In this document: positions 9,589 to 17,978 of the stretch, in pieces | How positions within the stretch are numbered: position 1 is the stretch's first letter | How the letters are laid out: each line of letters starts with the position of its first letter | NCBI RefSeq assembly: GCF_017834145.1 | Contig: NZ_JAFIDA010000001.1 | Location: 2,852,001 to 2,916,000 of the forward strand | Source of the DNA: Leucobacter exalbidus | GTDB lineage: Bacteria > Actinomycetota > Actinomycetes > Actinomycetales > Microbacteriaceae | DNA length: 64,000 nucleotides | Direction of reading: 5' to 3' | Translations under genes and position numbers: made by a program | The notes under the pieces: generated by a model | The model's input: only the letters and a program-made list of their open reading frames with translations | Databases searched by the model: none | What the model was told of the DNA's origin: nothing

Positions 9589-10054
9589 CCGTTACGCCCG
9601 CCGCGGCGTGCTCATTGCCGGTGCTCCCGCGCTTCAACCGGTAGATAAACAGCACGACCAGTACGCCGAGCGCGCCTGCGACAGAGTCGAGGGCGACGTC
9701 GCGTAGCTCGCCCGAGCGGCCGGGCACCAAGAGCTGGTGCAGCTCGTCTGAGCTGGCATACACGAACACCCACGCCACGCTGGCCCAGGCGGCGCCGCGC
9801 AGCGAACGCAGCAGCGGATTGAACACCCCAAGCGTGAGCGCGCCGAGCATGAAATAGACGAACGCGTGCGCACCCTTTCTGATGGCGAATGCTAAGAGCT
9901 CGGTGGGGAGCGGCAGGCCGAGCTGCTGCACAAACTCAGCGAGCGCATCGCTGGGCACCTCTGATGCGTGACCGGGCTGCGCCGAAAACCAAAAGATGCC
10001 CGCCATCCACAACACGAGCACGCACACGCGAACGCCAAACGTCACCGTGCGCAA
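9581..10054 (-). CDS. VanZ-like family membrane protein
   Basis: A 157-residue protein with four predicted membrane helices. It carries the family features FWFSAQPG after helix 1, RKGAHAFVYFMLGAL in the middle and SSDELHQLLVPGRSGELRDVALDSVAGALG, where the DExHQ..PGR..DV..D pattern is the VanZ signature. VanZ itself modestly raises teicoplanin resistance. Most chromosomal relatives have no assigned role, so this should not be read as a resistance gene. It converges on the small membrane protein to its left. Confidence 0.88.
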   Translation of the reverse strand: MRTVTFGVRVCVLVLWMAGIFWFSAQPGHASEVPSDALAEFVQQLGLPLPTELLAFAIRKGAHAFVYFMLGALTLGVFNPLLRSLRGAAWASVAWVFVYASSDELHQLLVPGRSGELRDVALDSVAGALGVLVVLFIYRLKRGSTGNEHAAAGVTVT

Positions 10055-10106
10055 CGGGTGGCGCGCGGTGACGTTTGGCGTAGGGGAGACGTCGTGATTC
10101 AGCGGG

Positions 10107-10505
10107 TTAGCCCTCTGAACGCTTCAGTGTGCCAATCTCGGCACCGTCTTTATCGAGCACCGTCATCTTGTCACCAGAAACGGTGGCGGTGGCTGCTTTG
10201 CCGAGCCAGGTGTCGACGCCTTCGCAGAACATCATGGTGGAGGCGATCTGACCGAACTCCACGCCGCCATCCTTTTCGGTGTAGTCACCCATGAGGCGGT
10301 TGCAGCCGTCGGTGCCCGAAAGCTTGCCGTCGGTGCCGAGCTCGAGAGCGGGCTGGCCCTGTGTCTCGGCGTCGCCCCAGCTGCCGGTGACGTCGCCGCT
10401 TGACGACGAGCAGCCGGTGAGCGTGAGCGCTACGAGTGCCGAAGCGGCGAGCACGGTGCGAAGGGCGAAACGCTTGGACGGGGTCTGTGAGTTACTGAGG
10501 CGCAT
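10107..10505 (-). CDS. META-domain lipoprotein
   Basis: A 132-residue protein with a basic N-terminus, a hydrophobic stretch and the lipobox LTGC at about residues 29-32, followed by a Ser/Gly linker. The rest resembles the META/HslJ fold: ELGTDGKLSGTDGCNRLMGDY is the typical G.dGCN....Y core, and STMMFCEG is the usual late Cys-containing segment. Related proteins are secreted and often linked to stress or drug tolerance, but no precise function can be assigned. It appears monocistronic. Confidence 0.85.
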   Translation of the reverse strand: MRLSNSQTPSKRFALRTVLAASALVALTLTGCSSSSGDVTGSWGDAETQGQPALELGTDGKLSGTDGCNRLMGDYTEKDGGVEFGQIASTMMFCEGVDTWLGKAATATVSGDKMTVLDKDGAEIGTLKRSEG

Positions 10506-10592
10506 ACTGCGAGCCTAACAGCGAGACACCCCGCCGAACAGGGCAAAGCCCAGATCAACGGGGTGAAACACGGGGTGATATCTGTGGTTTAC

Positions 10593-10611
10593 AGCGGGTT
10601 TCTTGCCCGCT
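10593..10611 (-). terminator. Short hairpin after the aldehyde dehydrogenase gene
   Basis: A 6-bp GC-rich stem (AGCGGG / CCCGCT) with a 7-base loop lies 7 bases beyond the stop of the minus-strand aldehyde dehydrogenase gene. It has no T-run, so termination is only possible. Confidence 0.35.
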
Positions 10612-10617
10612 CACCGG

Positions 10618-12138
10618 TTACCCCCAGCGCTGACCCCACTGCTTCGAAACGCCTGCGGGCGAGATCGCCTGGGGCACACCCAGCGGGTTCGCGTCGCGCA
10701 GCGCCTCGGGTAGGAACGCCTGCGGTGCATTCTGGTAGGCGACGGGGCGCTGGAAGCGCTGGATCGCCGCGGTGCCCACCGAAGTGCTCGCATCGTTGGT
10801 GGTGGCGGGCCACGGGCCACCGTGCTGCTGCGCGGGGGTCACCGCGACACCGGTCGACCAACCGTCGAAGAGCACGCGCCCCACCTGCTGGCTGATCGCG
10901 GCGACGAGCGCCTGCAGCTCGGCCACATTGGCGGTGGTGCCGGTGGATTCTTCGGCGCTGAGGTGCAGCGTGCCAGTGAGGTTACCCTCGTAGAACTCGG
11001 GCATGAGGCTCGCCAGGTCGGTGCCCGCGGGGGTTTCGACGATGATCGAGAGTGGCCCAAATGCCTCCTCGAGCAGGGCTTCGCGGCCGGCACGCAAGTT
11101 AGCCAGCGACACCGTCACGACGGTCGGAGTGACCCAGCCGTGGCCGAGCTCGTCGAACCGTACGCCGCCGGCGATCACCGGGGTGACCCCGGTTGCCGCG
11201 AGAATGGCGTCGCGGCGCTCGGCGAAAGATGCCGAAATGCGCGGGTCGAGCAGGCGGTGCTCGGGTAGCTCGGTCGCGGCGGCACTGACGGCGGCCGCGA
11301 GCTTCGTGCCCGCGGGCACGAACACGAACCCGGGCTTGGTGCACAGCTGCCCGGCAGAACCCGAAACGCTCGTGAGAAACCCGCGCGCGATCTCATCGGC
11401 GCGCTCCGCGACGGCCGCCGCAGTAATGAATGCGGGGTTCACGCTGCCCAGCTCACCAAAGAACGGGATGGGGGTGGGCCGCGAAGCTGCGATGTCGGCG
11501 AGCAGACGCCCGATCCGGATCGAGCCCGTGAATGATCCCGCCTTGATGCGCGGGTCGCGCAGTACGGCCACGCCGGCCTCGCGGCCGTGGATCAGCTGGA
11601 AGATGCCGGCGGGGAGGCCCACGCTCTGGATCGCCTCGGCGGCAACGGCCGCGGTCGCGTCAGAGAGCTCGGGGTGCCCCGAGTGTGCCTTTACGATCAG
11701 CGGGCAACCGGCGGCGAGAATCGCGGCCGAGTCGCCGCCCATCACCGAGAACGCGAACGGAAAGTTCGAGGCAGAGAAGTTAATGACCGGCCCAAGCGGC
11801 AGGTGGGTGCGGCGAATATCGGGGCGGGCGCCCAGTGCGAAATCGGCATCGGCCAGGTCGATGCGGGCGTCGACATAGCCGCCCTCAACGATGGTGTCGG
11901 CGAACATGCGCAGCTGCACCGCGGTGCGGGTGACCTCACCGGTGAGGCGGGCTTCGGTCAGCCCAGTTTCGCGCATCGCAATGCTCACGAGGCCGGGTTT
12001 ATTGGCCTCGAGCGCGTTCGCGATCGCAACCAGCGCCTGAGCGCGCAGCTCAGGGGTTGTGGCGGCAAATGCCGGGGCAGCAGCCGTTGCTGTGGCGACG
12101 ATGGTTTCGAGGACGGGGGAAAGCACTTCTTGAGACAT
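10618..12138 (-). CDS. Aldehyde dehydrogenase (NADP+), 2-oxoglutarate-semialdehyde dehydrogenase type
   Basis: A 506-residue ALDH-superfamily enzyme. It has INFSASNFPFAFSVMGGD and the nucleotide-binding GSFTGSIRIGR, then the catalytic-Glu region FFGELGSVNPAF and the catalytic-Cys region SAGQLCTKPGFVFVPAG. The QLCTKPG form and the ELGSVNP loop are typical of the semialdehyde/2,5-dioxovalerate dehydrogenase branch. AAAGGAAA precedes the ATG. It lies downstream of the hydrolase-monooxygenase-alcohol dehydrogenase genes on the same strand, separated by a strong terminator, so it has its own promoter. It may oxidise an aldehyde produced by that pathway, but a sugar-acid pathway role is equally possible. 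Confidence 0.88.
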   Translation of the reverse strand: MSQEVLSPVLETIVATATAAAPAFAATTPELRAQALVAIANALEANKPGLVSIAMRETGLTEARLTGEVTRTAVQLRMFADTIVEGGYVDARIDLADADFALGARPDIRRTHLPLGPVINFSASNFPFAFSVMGGDSAAILAAGCPLIVKAHSGHPELSDATAAVAAEAIQSVGLPAGIFQLIHGREAGVAVLRDPRIKAGSFTGSIRIGRLLADIAASRPTPIPFFGELGSVNPAFITAAAVAERADEIARGFLTSVSGSAGQLCTKPGFVFVPAGTKLAAAVSAAATELPEHRLLDPRISASFAERRDAILAATGVTPVIAGGVRFDELGHGWVTPTVVTVSLANLRAGREALLEEAFGPLSIIVETPAGTDLASLMPEFYEGNLTGTLHLSAEESTGTTANVAELQALVAAISQQVGRVLFDGWSTGVAVTPAQQHGGPWPATTNDASTSVGTAAIQRFQRPVAYQNAPQAFLPEALRDANPLGVPQAISPAGVSKQWGQRWG

Positions 12139-12369
12139 TCGTTTCCTTTGGGATCACTGCGCTCGTGGCGCGACGCCTGATATGCCGCGGGCAGACCTAC
12201 GATGGCAGCCGCCGAACATACCCGTCTATCCTCCCACTTCAGACCGCAACCACCCAGGTGACGCAATGAATAACCGCAGATTCTTTACACAGCAACGGAG
12301 TGTGCCGCAGAAACTTCCTGCGGCACACTCCGATGATTGCCCTCAGCTGCGTGCTGATCGCGGCGAGAA
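12139..12369. other. 231-bp intergenic region between hydrolase and aldehyde dehydrogenase
   Basis: It contains the terminator at 12297-12331 and presumably the promoter of the downstream aldehyde dehydrogenase. No open frame with a ribosome site was seen. Confidence 0.5.
12297..12331 (-). terminator. Hairpin terminator after the hydrolase gene
   Basis: A perfect 14-bp GC-rich stem (arms 12297-12310 and 12318-12331) with a 7-base loop lies 39 bases beyond the hydrolase stop on the minus strand. It has no clear T-run but fits a tail-less actinobacterial terminator. Confidence 0.75.
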
Positions 12370-13359
12370 CTATGCCTCAGCGCAGATGCGAGTAATGAAC
12401 TCGGCCGCACGCGCGAGCTGCACCTCGCCCGCACGAATCTTGCCCGCCGAGGTGAAAATACCGTGCGCATGGGCGGGCAGGTGCGTGAGCTCGACGTGCG
12501 TGCCATTCATCGCGAGCAGCTGCGCGTACTCGAGCCCCTCTTCGGCGAGCGGATCGAGCCCGAGGGTCAAGATCCAGGCCGGCGGCTGGGCTGCGTTCGT
12601 CCCGTTGCCAGCGCGCACCGCGAGCAGCGGCGAGACACGGGGATCGCTCGCGTCTGCGGGGCTCGCCAAAAACTCGGCCGCAAACCAACGCATCGTGTCT
12701 GCGGTGAGCGGGAACCCCTCTTCGACGCGGGCGTACCCGGCAGACTCCGCCGAAACGTCAACCACCGGGTAGAGCAGCACCTGCGCGGCAATGCTCGTGC
12801 CCGTGACGAGCAGCGACGGTTCGAACGCGAGCGCCGTGGCGATTCCGCCGCCCGCGCTGTCACCCGCGGTGACGATCTGGTGCGGGTTCCACGCACGCTC
12901 GCCCGCGTGATCGCGGAGCCACTCAACCGCCCGCCGCGCATCAAGATGGGCGGCGGGGAAGTGGTGCTCGGGGCCGAGACGGTAATCGATGGCCACGACG
13001 GGCAATCCCGTGAGCGACGCGAGCCTGCGGCACACCGCATCGTGGGTGTCGAGCGAACCGATGATCCAGCCACCGCCGTGGGCAAACAGAATCACCGCGT
13101 CGGTATCGGCCGCGCCTCCCGCGGGGCGCGGGTCGTAGACCCGCACCCCAAACTGGTCGTCACCCTGCCCAATCGACACGTCCTCCACCGACGCGATGGG
13201 ATCGCGTGGGAGCCCGTTGGCGGCGCTGGAGCGTTCGTATCCCTCACGGGAGGCGGCCATTGATCCGGCGTCCTGAAATGAGCGCGAACCGGCCGCGCGG
13301 AACGCCGCGATCAGCTCACGCTGATCGGCGGCGACCGCCTCGATGGGGAAGAGTGACAT
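12370..13359 (-). CDS. Alpha/beta hydrolase, hormone-sensitive-lipase-type esterase
   Basis: A 329-residue esterase of the HSL (family IV) group. HGGGWIIGS supplies the oxyanion hole, GDSAGGGIA holds the nucleophilic serine, and a late TLGLDPLAEEG segment plus AHAHGIF supply the acid and histidine. Its ATG begins one base after the stop of the Baeyer-Villiger monooxygenase gene, with the ribosome site GGAGG inside that gene's end, so the two are co-translated. The natural reading is hydrolysis of the ester or lactone formed by the monooxygenase. A terminator closes the operon after this gene. Confidence 0.92.
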   Translation of the reverse strand: MSLFPIEAVAADQRELIAAFRAAGSRSFQDAGSMAASREGYERSSAANGLPRDPIASVEDVSIGQGDDQFGVRVYDPRPAGGAADTDAVILFAHGGGWIIGSLDTHDAVCRRLASLTGLPVVAIDYRLGPEHHFPAAHLDARRAVEWLRDHAGERAWNPHQIVTAGDSAGGGIATALAFEPSLLVTGTSIAAQVLLYPVVDVSAESAGYARVEEGFPLTADTMRWFAAEFLASPADASDPRVSPLLAVRAGNGTNAAQPPAWILTLGLDPLAEEGLEYAQLLAMNGTHVELTHLPAHAHGIFTSAGKIRAGEVQLARAAEFITRICAEA

Positions 13360-13360
13360 G

Positions 13361-14845
13361 TTAGGCCTCCACCAGCACAGCCGACTTCACGGTGTAGTCC
13401 TCGGCGTTGAACTCGCGTGCCCAGTCGCGGTACTCCTCGACGGTGCCCGACCAGTTGTTGATGACCTTGCCCTTGGAGTTCTTGTACCAGCTTGAGCAAT
13501 CGCTCGAGAACGCCGAACCGTTCATTTCGGCCTGCAGTGCCTCGTTGAAGGCATCGAGGCGGTCGCGGCGCACGTCAACCGAGACCTTCTCAATGTCGGC
13601 GGTCTTGGCGAGCACGTCCTTGACGTAGGCCTGCTGGATCTCGAGCATCGTGACGACCGAGTTGTGGTTCAGGTTTGTGTTGGGGCCGTACATCAGGAAC
13701 ATGTTGGGGAAGCCATCGACGGCGAGACCCACGAAGGCCTCGGCATCCTCGGTACCCCAGCGCTCGGCGAGCGAGATGCCGTCGCGGCCGATGATCTCGA
13801 GGTCACCCTGGAAGTTCTGCGAGTGGAAACCGGTCGCGTAGATGATGACGTCGGCCTCGTGCTCAACGCCATCGGCGGTGACGATACCGTTCTCGGTGAA
13901 GTGCGAAATGCCCTCGGTGACGAGCTCGACATTGTCGCGCAAGAAGGTGGGGTAGTAGGCCGAGGTGCGCAGAATGCGCTTGCATCCAAACTCGTAGGTG
14001 GGGGTGAGCTTCTCGCGCAGCTCGGGGTCTTCGATGACCGAGTGGAGGTAAGCGATGGACTCCTTCGCGCCCTCAGCTTGGCCGTCGGTGTTGGAGCGGG
14101 TGCGCTCGAAGCCTGCTTCGCGCAGCTCGTGGATGCCGCGGCGTGATTCCTCGAACGTCTCGGGGTTCTGCTCGAAGGTGTCGAGCTGGGCCTCGGTGAA
14201 CTCGATCTGATCGCGGGGCAGAATGAAGTTTGCTGAGCGCTGGAAGACCTCGAGCTGGGCGGCCTCTTCGGCGACGAAGGGGACGTACTGCACGGCTGAA
14301 GCTGCCGAGCCGATCGAGATGACCTTCTTGCCTGTGAGGTCTACATCGTGGCGCCAGTGTGCCGAGTGGAACTGCTCACCCTTGAAGTTCTCGCGACCCT
14401 TCCAATCGGGGATCTTCGACGAGTTCAGCTGGCCCCAGGCGGGGATGAAGAAGTCGGCGGTGTACTGCTCGCCGCTGCGCAGCGTGATGAGCCAGTGCGC
14501 TTCTGCTTCGTTCCAGCGCGCCGACACGATCTCAGCGTTGTAGTGCATGTGCTTCTCGATGCCGAAGGCGTCGCGCAATTGCTGCTGGTAGCCGAGCATT
14601 TCGTCTTGACCGGCGAACATCTTTGAGACGCGCAGGTGCGGGAAGAAGGTGTAGTTATACACGTGCGCCTGGGTGTCGCACGCGGCGCCAGGGTACGTGT
14701 TGTCGCGCCAGACGCCGCCCACAGCGTCAGCCTTCTCAAACACGGCGAAGCTGTCTTCGCCGGCGCGCACGAGCTGCGCAGCCATGCCGAGGCCGCCGAA
14801 GCCTGAACCGAGAACCGCGACGCGGAAGTGTTGGGGAGTGGTCAT
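13361..14845 (-). CDS. FAD-dependent Baeyer-Villiger monooxygenase
   Basis: A 494-residue flavoprotein with GSGFGGLGMA (FAD-binding Rossmann motif, about residues 13-22). The Baeyer-Villiger fingerprint FxGxxxHxxxW appears as FKGEQFHSAHW, and a second dinucleotide motif ISIGSAASAVQ binds NADPH. Such enzymes insert an oxygen atom next to a ketone to give an ester or lactone. The start at 14845 is supported by AAGGA upstream; the longer frame lacks a ribosome site. It lies between a zinc alcohol dehydrogenase and an esterase on the same strand, which defines an alcohol-ketone-ester route. The substrate cannot be told from sequence. Confidence 0.94.
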   Translation of the reverse strand: MTTPQHFRVAVLGSGFGGLGMAAQLVRAGEDSFAVFEKADAVGGVWRDNTYPGAACDTQAHVYNYTFFPHLRVSKMFAGQDEMLGYQQQLRDAFGIEKHMHYNAEIVSARWNEAEAHWLITLRSGEQYTADFFIPAWGQLNSSKIPDWKGRENFKGEQFHSAHWRHDVDLTGKKVISIGSAASAVQYVPFVAEEAAQLEVFQRSANFILPRDQIEFTEAQLDTFEQNPETFEESRRGIHELREAGFERTRSNTDGQAEGAKESIAYLHSVIEDPELREKLTPTYEFGCKRILRTSAYYPTFLRDNVELVTEGISHFTENGIVTADGVEHEADVIIYATGFHSQNFQGDLEIIGRDGISLAERWGTEDAEAFVGLAVDGFPNMFLMYGPNTNLNHNSVVTMLEIQQAYVKDVLAKTADIEKVSVDVRRDRLDAFNEALQAEMNGSAFSSDCSSWYKNSKGKVINNWSGTVEEYRDWAREFNAEDYTVKSAVLVEA

Positions 14846-14904
14846 GAGAGTGTCCTTAGATGTCGTGCGAATGCGTGGGGAAAATGGGGAAAGCGGGGAA
14901 AAAT

Positions 14905-16044
14905 TTAGGCGTTGGCCTGGGGCATGCGAATGATCTGGCGCAGCACCGTGCCCGAGGCGAGGGCATCCATGCCCTCGTTGATGTCGTCGAGGTCGATGGT
15001 GCCGCTGATCAGCCGCTCGAGCGGCAGCTTGCCTTCGCGCCACAGCTGCTCAAACTTGGGAATGTCACGGCTGGGAACGGCCGAGCCCAGGTACGAGCCG
15101 ATGACGGTCTGTGCGCGGGCGGTGAGCTTGAGCGGTTCGATCTCGCTCATGGCGCCGGGGGCGGGCAGACCCACAGTGACGAGCGTGCCGCCGAAGCCGA
15201 TCATTTGGTAGGCCGTTTCAAACGCGCGGGGGTGGCCGACGGCCTCGATGACGACGTCGGCGGTGATGCCCGCCTCAAGCGCCTGCTGCGGGGTGTACGC
15301 CGCAGTCACGCCCCACTCGCGGGCGAGCTCGAGCTTCGCTTCGTTGGCGTCGACGGCGTATACCTCGCGCGGGTGCACCGCGAGCGCGGTGAGCAGCGCG
15401 GCCATGCCCACGCCGCCCAACCCGACGACGGCGATCGTGTCGTTCGCGGTGAGCTTGGCAGCGTTGAGCACCGCGCCGCCGCCCGTGAGCACCGCGCACC
15501 CGAGCACCGCGGCAATATCTGCGGGAACATCGTCACCGACGGCCACCACCGAGCGGCGATCGACGACGGCGTACTCGGCAAAGCCCGAGCAACCGAGGTG
15601 GTGGTGAACGTCTTCGTCGCCGCGCGTGAGGTGACGACTGCCCTCGAGCAACGTGCCCACTTCGTTGGTGCGGCTGCCCTCTGAGCAGGGGAGCCGGCCG
15701 TCGGTGCCACACTGGGCGCACTCGCCGCAGCGGGGGAGGAAAGTGAGCACGACGCGCTGGCCAAGCTGCAGGTCTTCGACGCCCTCGCCGAGCTGTTCGA
15801 CGATGCCCGCGGCCTCATGGCCGAGGAGCATGGGCACGGGGCGCGGCCGTGAACCGTTGACCACTGAAAGGTCAGAGTGGCAGATGCTTGCGGCTTCGAT
15901 GCGCACGAGCAGCTCGTGGGCGCCGGGCTCGCTGAGGGTGAGCGTATCGACGCTGATCGGGCGGCTCGTGGCATAGGGGGCCGGTGCGCCGAGCTGATTC
16001 AAAACCGCGCCGCGAATGGTGCGGGTTGAGGGGGTGTGGCTCAT
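14905..16044 (-). CDS. Zinc-dependent alcohol dehydrogenase
   Basis: A 379-residue medium-chain dehydrogenase. The catalytic zinc ligands fall in ASICHSDLSVVNG and GHEAAGIV, and the structural zinc loop is RCGECAQCGTDGRLPCSEG. The cofactor motif is VVGLGGVGMAALL. It resembles class III-like/benzyl or secondary alcohol dehydrogenases. The start at 16044 is preceded by GGAGAA. It is the first gene of the minus-strand operon and diverges from the GAF/PucR regulator. Its likely job is oxidising an alcohol to the ketone or aldehyde used by the next enzyme. Confidence 0.93.
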   Translation of the reverse strand: MSHTPSTRTIRGAVLNQLGAPAPYATSRPISVDTLTLSEPGAHELLVRIEAASICHSDLSVVNGSRPRPVPMLLGHEAAGIVEQLGEGVEDLQLGQRVVLTFLPRCGECAQCGTDGRLPCSEGSRTNEVGTLLEGSRHLTRGDEDVHHHLGCSGFAEYAVVDRRSVVAVGDDVPADIAAVLGCAVLTGGGAVLNAAKLTANDTIAVVGLGGVGMAALLTALAVHPREVYAVDANEAKLELAREWGVTAAYTPQQALEAGITADVVIEAVGHPRAFETAYQMIGFGGTLVTVGLPAPGAMSEIEPLKLTARAQTVIGSYLGSAVPSRDIPKFEQLWREGKLPLERLISGTIDLDDINEGMDALASGTVLRQIIRMPQANA

Positions 16045-16127
16045 GAGTTCTCCGTTGAGCTGAGGCGAGCTGGGCGGCCCCGTAGCGAGGCCGTGTACTA
16101 CGAGCATGCCGTCGCGCATGCGTAATC

Positions 16128-16149
16128 AATGTGGAGAGTTCTCTACATT
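16128..16149. promoter_or_regulatory. Candidate operator between the alcohol dehydrogenase and its regulator
   Basis: A 22-base near-palindrome with half-sites AATGTGGAGAG and TTCTCTACATT (9 of 11 positions complementary) sits 27 bases before the regulator ATG and 84 bases before the dehydrogenase ATG. Its place in the divergent promoter region suggests the binding site of the 588-residue regulator. Confidence 0.55.
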
Positions 16150-16175
16150 TGTGAGAAGTAGATAGAGTTTCACAC

Positions 16176-17942
16176 ATGAAGAACCTCGTGGTGCCCACGG
16201 CGAACCATGACGAACTCGTGGCATGGGCTCGCAGGCAACAGCGCCTCACCAGCTCAATCTCTGAGTTCGCGATCGCCATCACCTCGATCAGAGACAACTC
16301 AGAGGCGCTGCAGCAGCTGGTCGCGCGTGCGAGAACCCTGCTCGACGTCGACATGGCCTACATCAGCCTGAACGGCATCGACGGCTCGGGGTTCACCAGC
16401 ATCGTCGAAACCTCAGGGGTGTGGACCGAGGAATACCGCACCCTGCAGATGCCGCTGGGCAGCGGGGTACTCGGGCGAGTGGCACAGGCTGGCGGCCCGG
16501 TACAAACCTCTGACTACTCGGTCGACGACACCCTGATGCACGACGACGGCGTCGACCGCGTGGTCGAAGCCGAGGGCGTGCGTGCCATTCTGGGTGCCCC
16601 GATGCGCTCGGGCGGCGAGATCATTGGCGCACTGCTTGTCGCGAACCGCTTCGTACAACCGTTCACCGCCGAGCAGGTGTACGTCACACAAACCCTTGCG
16701 AACCTGGCCGCGGTCGCCATCGACAACATGAACCGGGTCGCCGACCTGAAACAGATCGCCCAAGAACTGCGTGAGGCCGAGGCCGCAGCCCAACGCGAGC
16801 TCGCCACCGAGCGACGGGTGACCGGCGCCGACGAAGCCCTGATGGATGCAATCGCGGGCGGCGGCGGGCTCGGTGCACTGCGCGACGGCATGACCCGGGC
16901 CATCGGCCGAACCGTGCAACTGGTGGACCTGACCGTGCGATACGACATGCGCGCGGCCGCCGCTGAAATCGGTGATGCCGAGCGGCCGCTATTCGCACTC
17001 TCGGCCCGCACGGGTACCCCGCAAACGCACACCCGCGAAGACGGCAGTAGCCACGCCATCATGGCGGCCACGCGCAACGACGAACTCGTGGGCGCAGTGA
17101 TGGTCGAGGGCGAGCTCTCACCCAGCGACGAGCAGGTGCTGCAGCGCTGCGCCCGGGTGCTGGGAGCATTTCTGAGCGCCCAAGACCGAGAGCGCGGCGA
17201 CCTCGCCAGGCGCCGCCGCGAGCTCATCGATCAGGTGCTCGCCCCGGCCCCCAGCGGGCTCAGCTTCGCGGTCGTGACCCAGCTGACCGAACTCGGCATC
17301 GAAGCGGGCAAACCGTTTCGCATTCTGGTGGTCGACGGCTCAGAATCCACCCTGCGCGACTTCTCCCACCGCCTCGAAGTCGACTTCGGGCCGTCGCTGC
17401 TGCACGCCAAGCTGGGGGAGCAGATCGTCGGGGTTGTACCCGAGGCGGCATTCACCCGCATTCAACACGAGCTCGAAGAGCGGGGCGCTCGCCGCTGGGG
17501 CGCAATGCTTGTGGGGCACTCACCCAAACTGCACATGTTTGAGGTGGTGCCCGACGAATTTGCGCTCGTGGAACGGGTGCTCGAAGCTGCGCGGCGATCG
17601 AACTTCTCGCAGACACTCGTGTCGCTGAAAACGTACGGCGCCATCGGGGCGTTCCTGTCAAAGGTGACGCTCGAACCGACGCGGCTCGGGGTGACCGAGG
17701 TGATCGGTGCTGTGCTTGATTACGACCGCGATCACGGCACCGCCCTCGCAGAGACCGCGGCCGCTTTTTTGCACGCGGGGCACTCGGTTGCGCAGGCCGC
17801 CCTCGACCTGCGCGTGCACGAGAACACGGTGCGACAGCGGCTCGACCGCGTCGGCACACTGCTCGGCGACGGCTGGGCCTACGGCCAGCGCGGCCTCGAC
17901 TGCCACATTATGCTCGCGGCCCATCGGTTGATCGGCCGGTGA
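16176..17942 (+). CDS. GAF-domain PucR/CdaR-type transcriptional regulator
   Basis: A 588-residue regulator. Residues ~40-185 form a GAF sensor domain (LLDVDMAYISLNG, ILGAPMRSGGEIIGALLVANR) and the middle resembles the CdaR GGDEF-like domain. The C-terminus carries the PucR helix-turn-helix, ALDLRVHENTVRQRLDRVG (about residues 538-556). It is transcribed away from the alcohol dehydrogenase operon and is its probable ligand-responsive activator. The ATG at 16176 has only a weak purine-rich site upstream. Regulators of this build commonly control catabolism of alcohols, ketones or purines. Confidence 0.9.
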   Translation: MKNLVVPTANHDELVAWARRQQRLTSSISEFAIAITSIRDNSEALQQLVARARTLLDVDMAYISLNGIDGSGFTSIVETSGVWTEEYRTLQMPLGSGVLGRVAQAGGPVQTSDYSVDDTLMHDDGVDRVVEAEGVRAILGAPMRSGGEIIGALLVANRFVQPFTAEQVYVTQTLANLAAVAIDNMNRVADLKQIAQELREAEAAAQRELATERRVTGADEALMDAIAGGGGLGALRDGMTRAIGRTVQLVDLTVRYDMRAAAAEIGDAERPLFALSARTGTPQTHTREDGSSHAIMAATRNDELVGAVMVEGELSPSDEQVLQRCARVLGAFLSAQDRERGDLARRRRELIDQVLAPAPSGLSFAVVTQLTELGIEAGKPFRILVVDGSESTLRDFSHRLEVDFGPSLLHAKLGEQIVGVVPEAAFTRIQHELEERGARRWGAMLVGHSPKLHMFEVVPDEFALVERVLEAARRSNFSQTLVSLKTYGAIGAFLSKVTLEPTRLGVTEVIGAVLDYDRDHGTALAETAAAFLHAGHSVAQAALDLRVHENTVRQRLDRVGTLLGDGWAYGQRGLDCHIMLAAHRLIGR

Positions 17943-17960
17943 GCTGACGGCTCACCGGCC
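17934..17960. terminator. Convergent hairpin between regulator and ABC exporter
   Basis: A perfect 11-bp stem, GGCCGGTGAGC (17934-17944) with GCTCACCGGCC (17950-17960) around TGACG, overlaps the regulator's TGA stop. It lies between convergent genes and may act on both strands, though no T-run follows. Confidence 0.65.
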
Positions 17961-17978
17961 CGGCGCGCAAGAAGCTCG

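Noticed and set aside
9581-10054. VanZ-like gene as a glycopeptide-resistance determinant
   Set aside because: VanZ-fold proteins are common chromosomal membrane proteins, and no vanHAX or regulator genes are nearby.
16104-16121. GCATGC ... GCATGC inverted pair as the regulator operator
   Set aside because: GCATGC is itself a self-complementary hexamer that recurs by chance. The longer AATGTGGAGAG/TTCTCTACATT repeat nearby is the better candidate.
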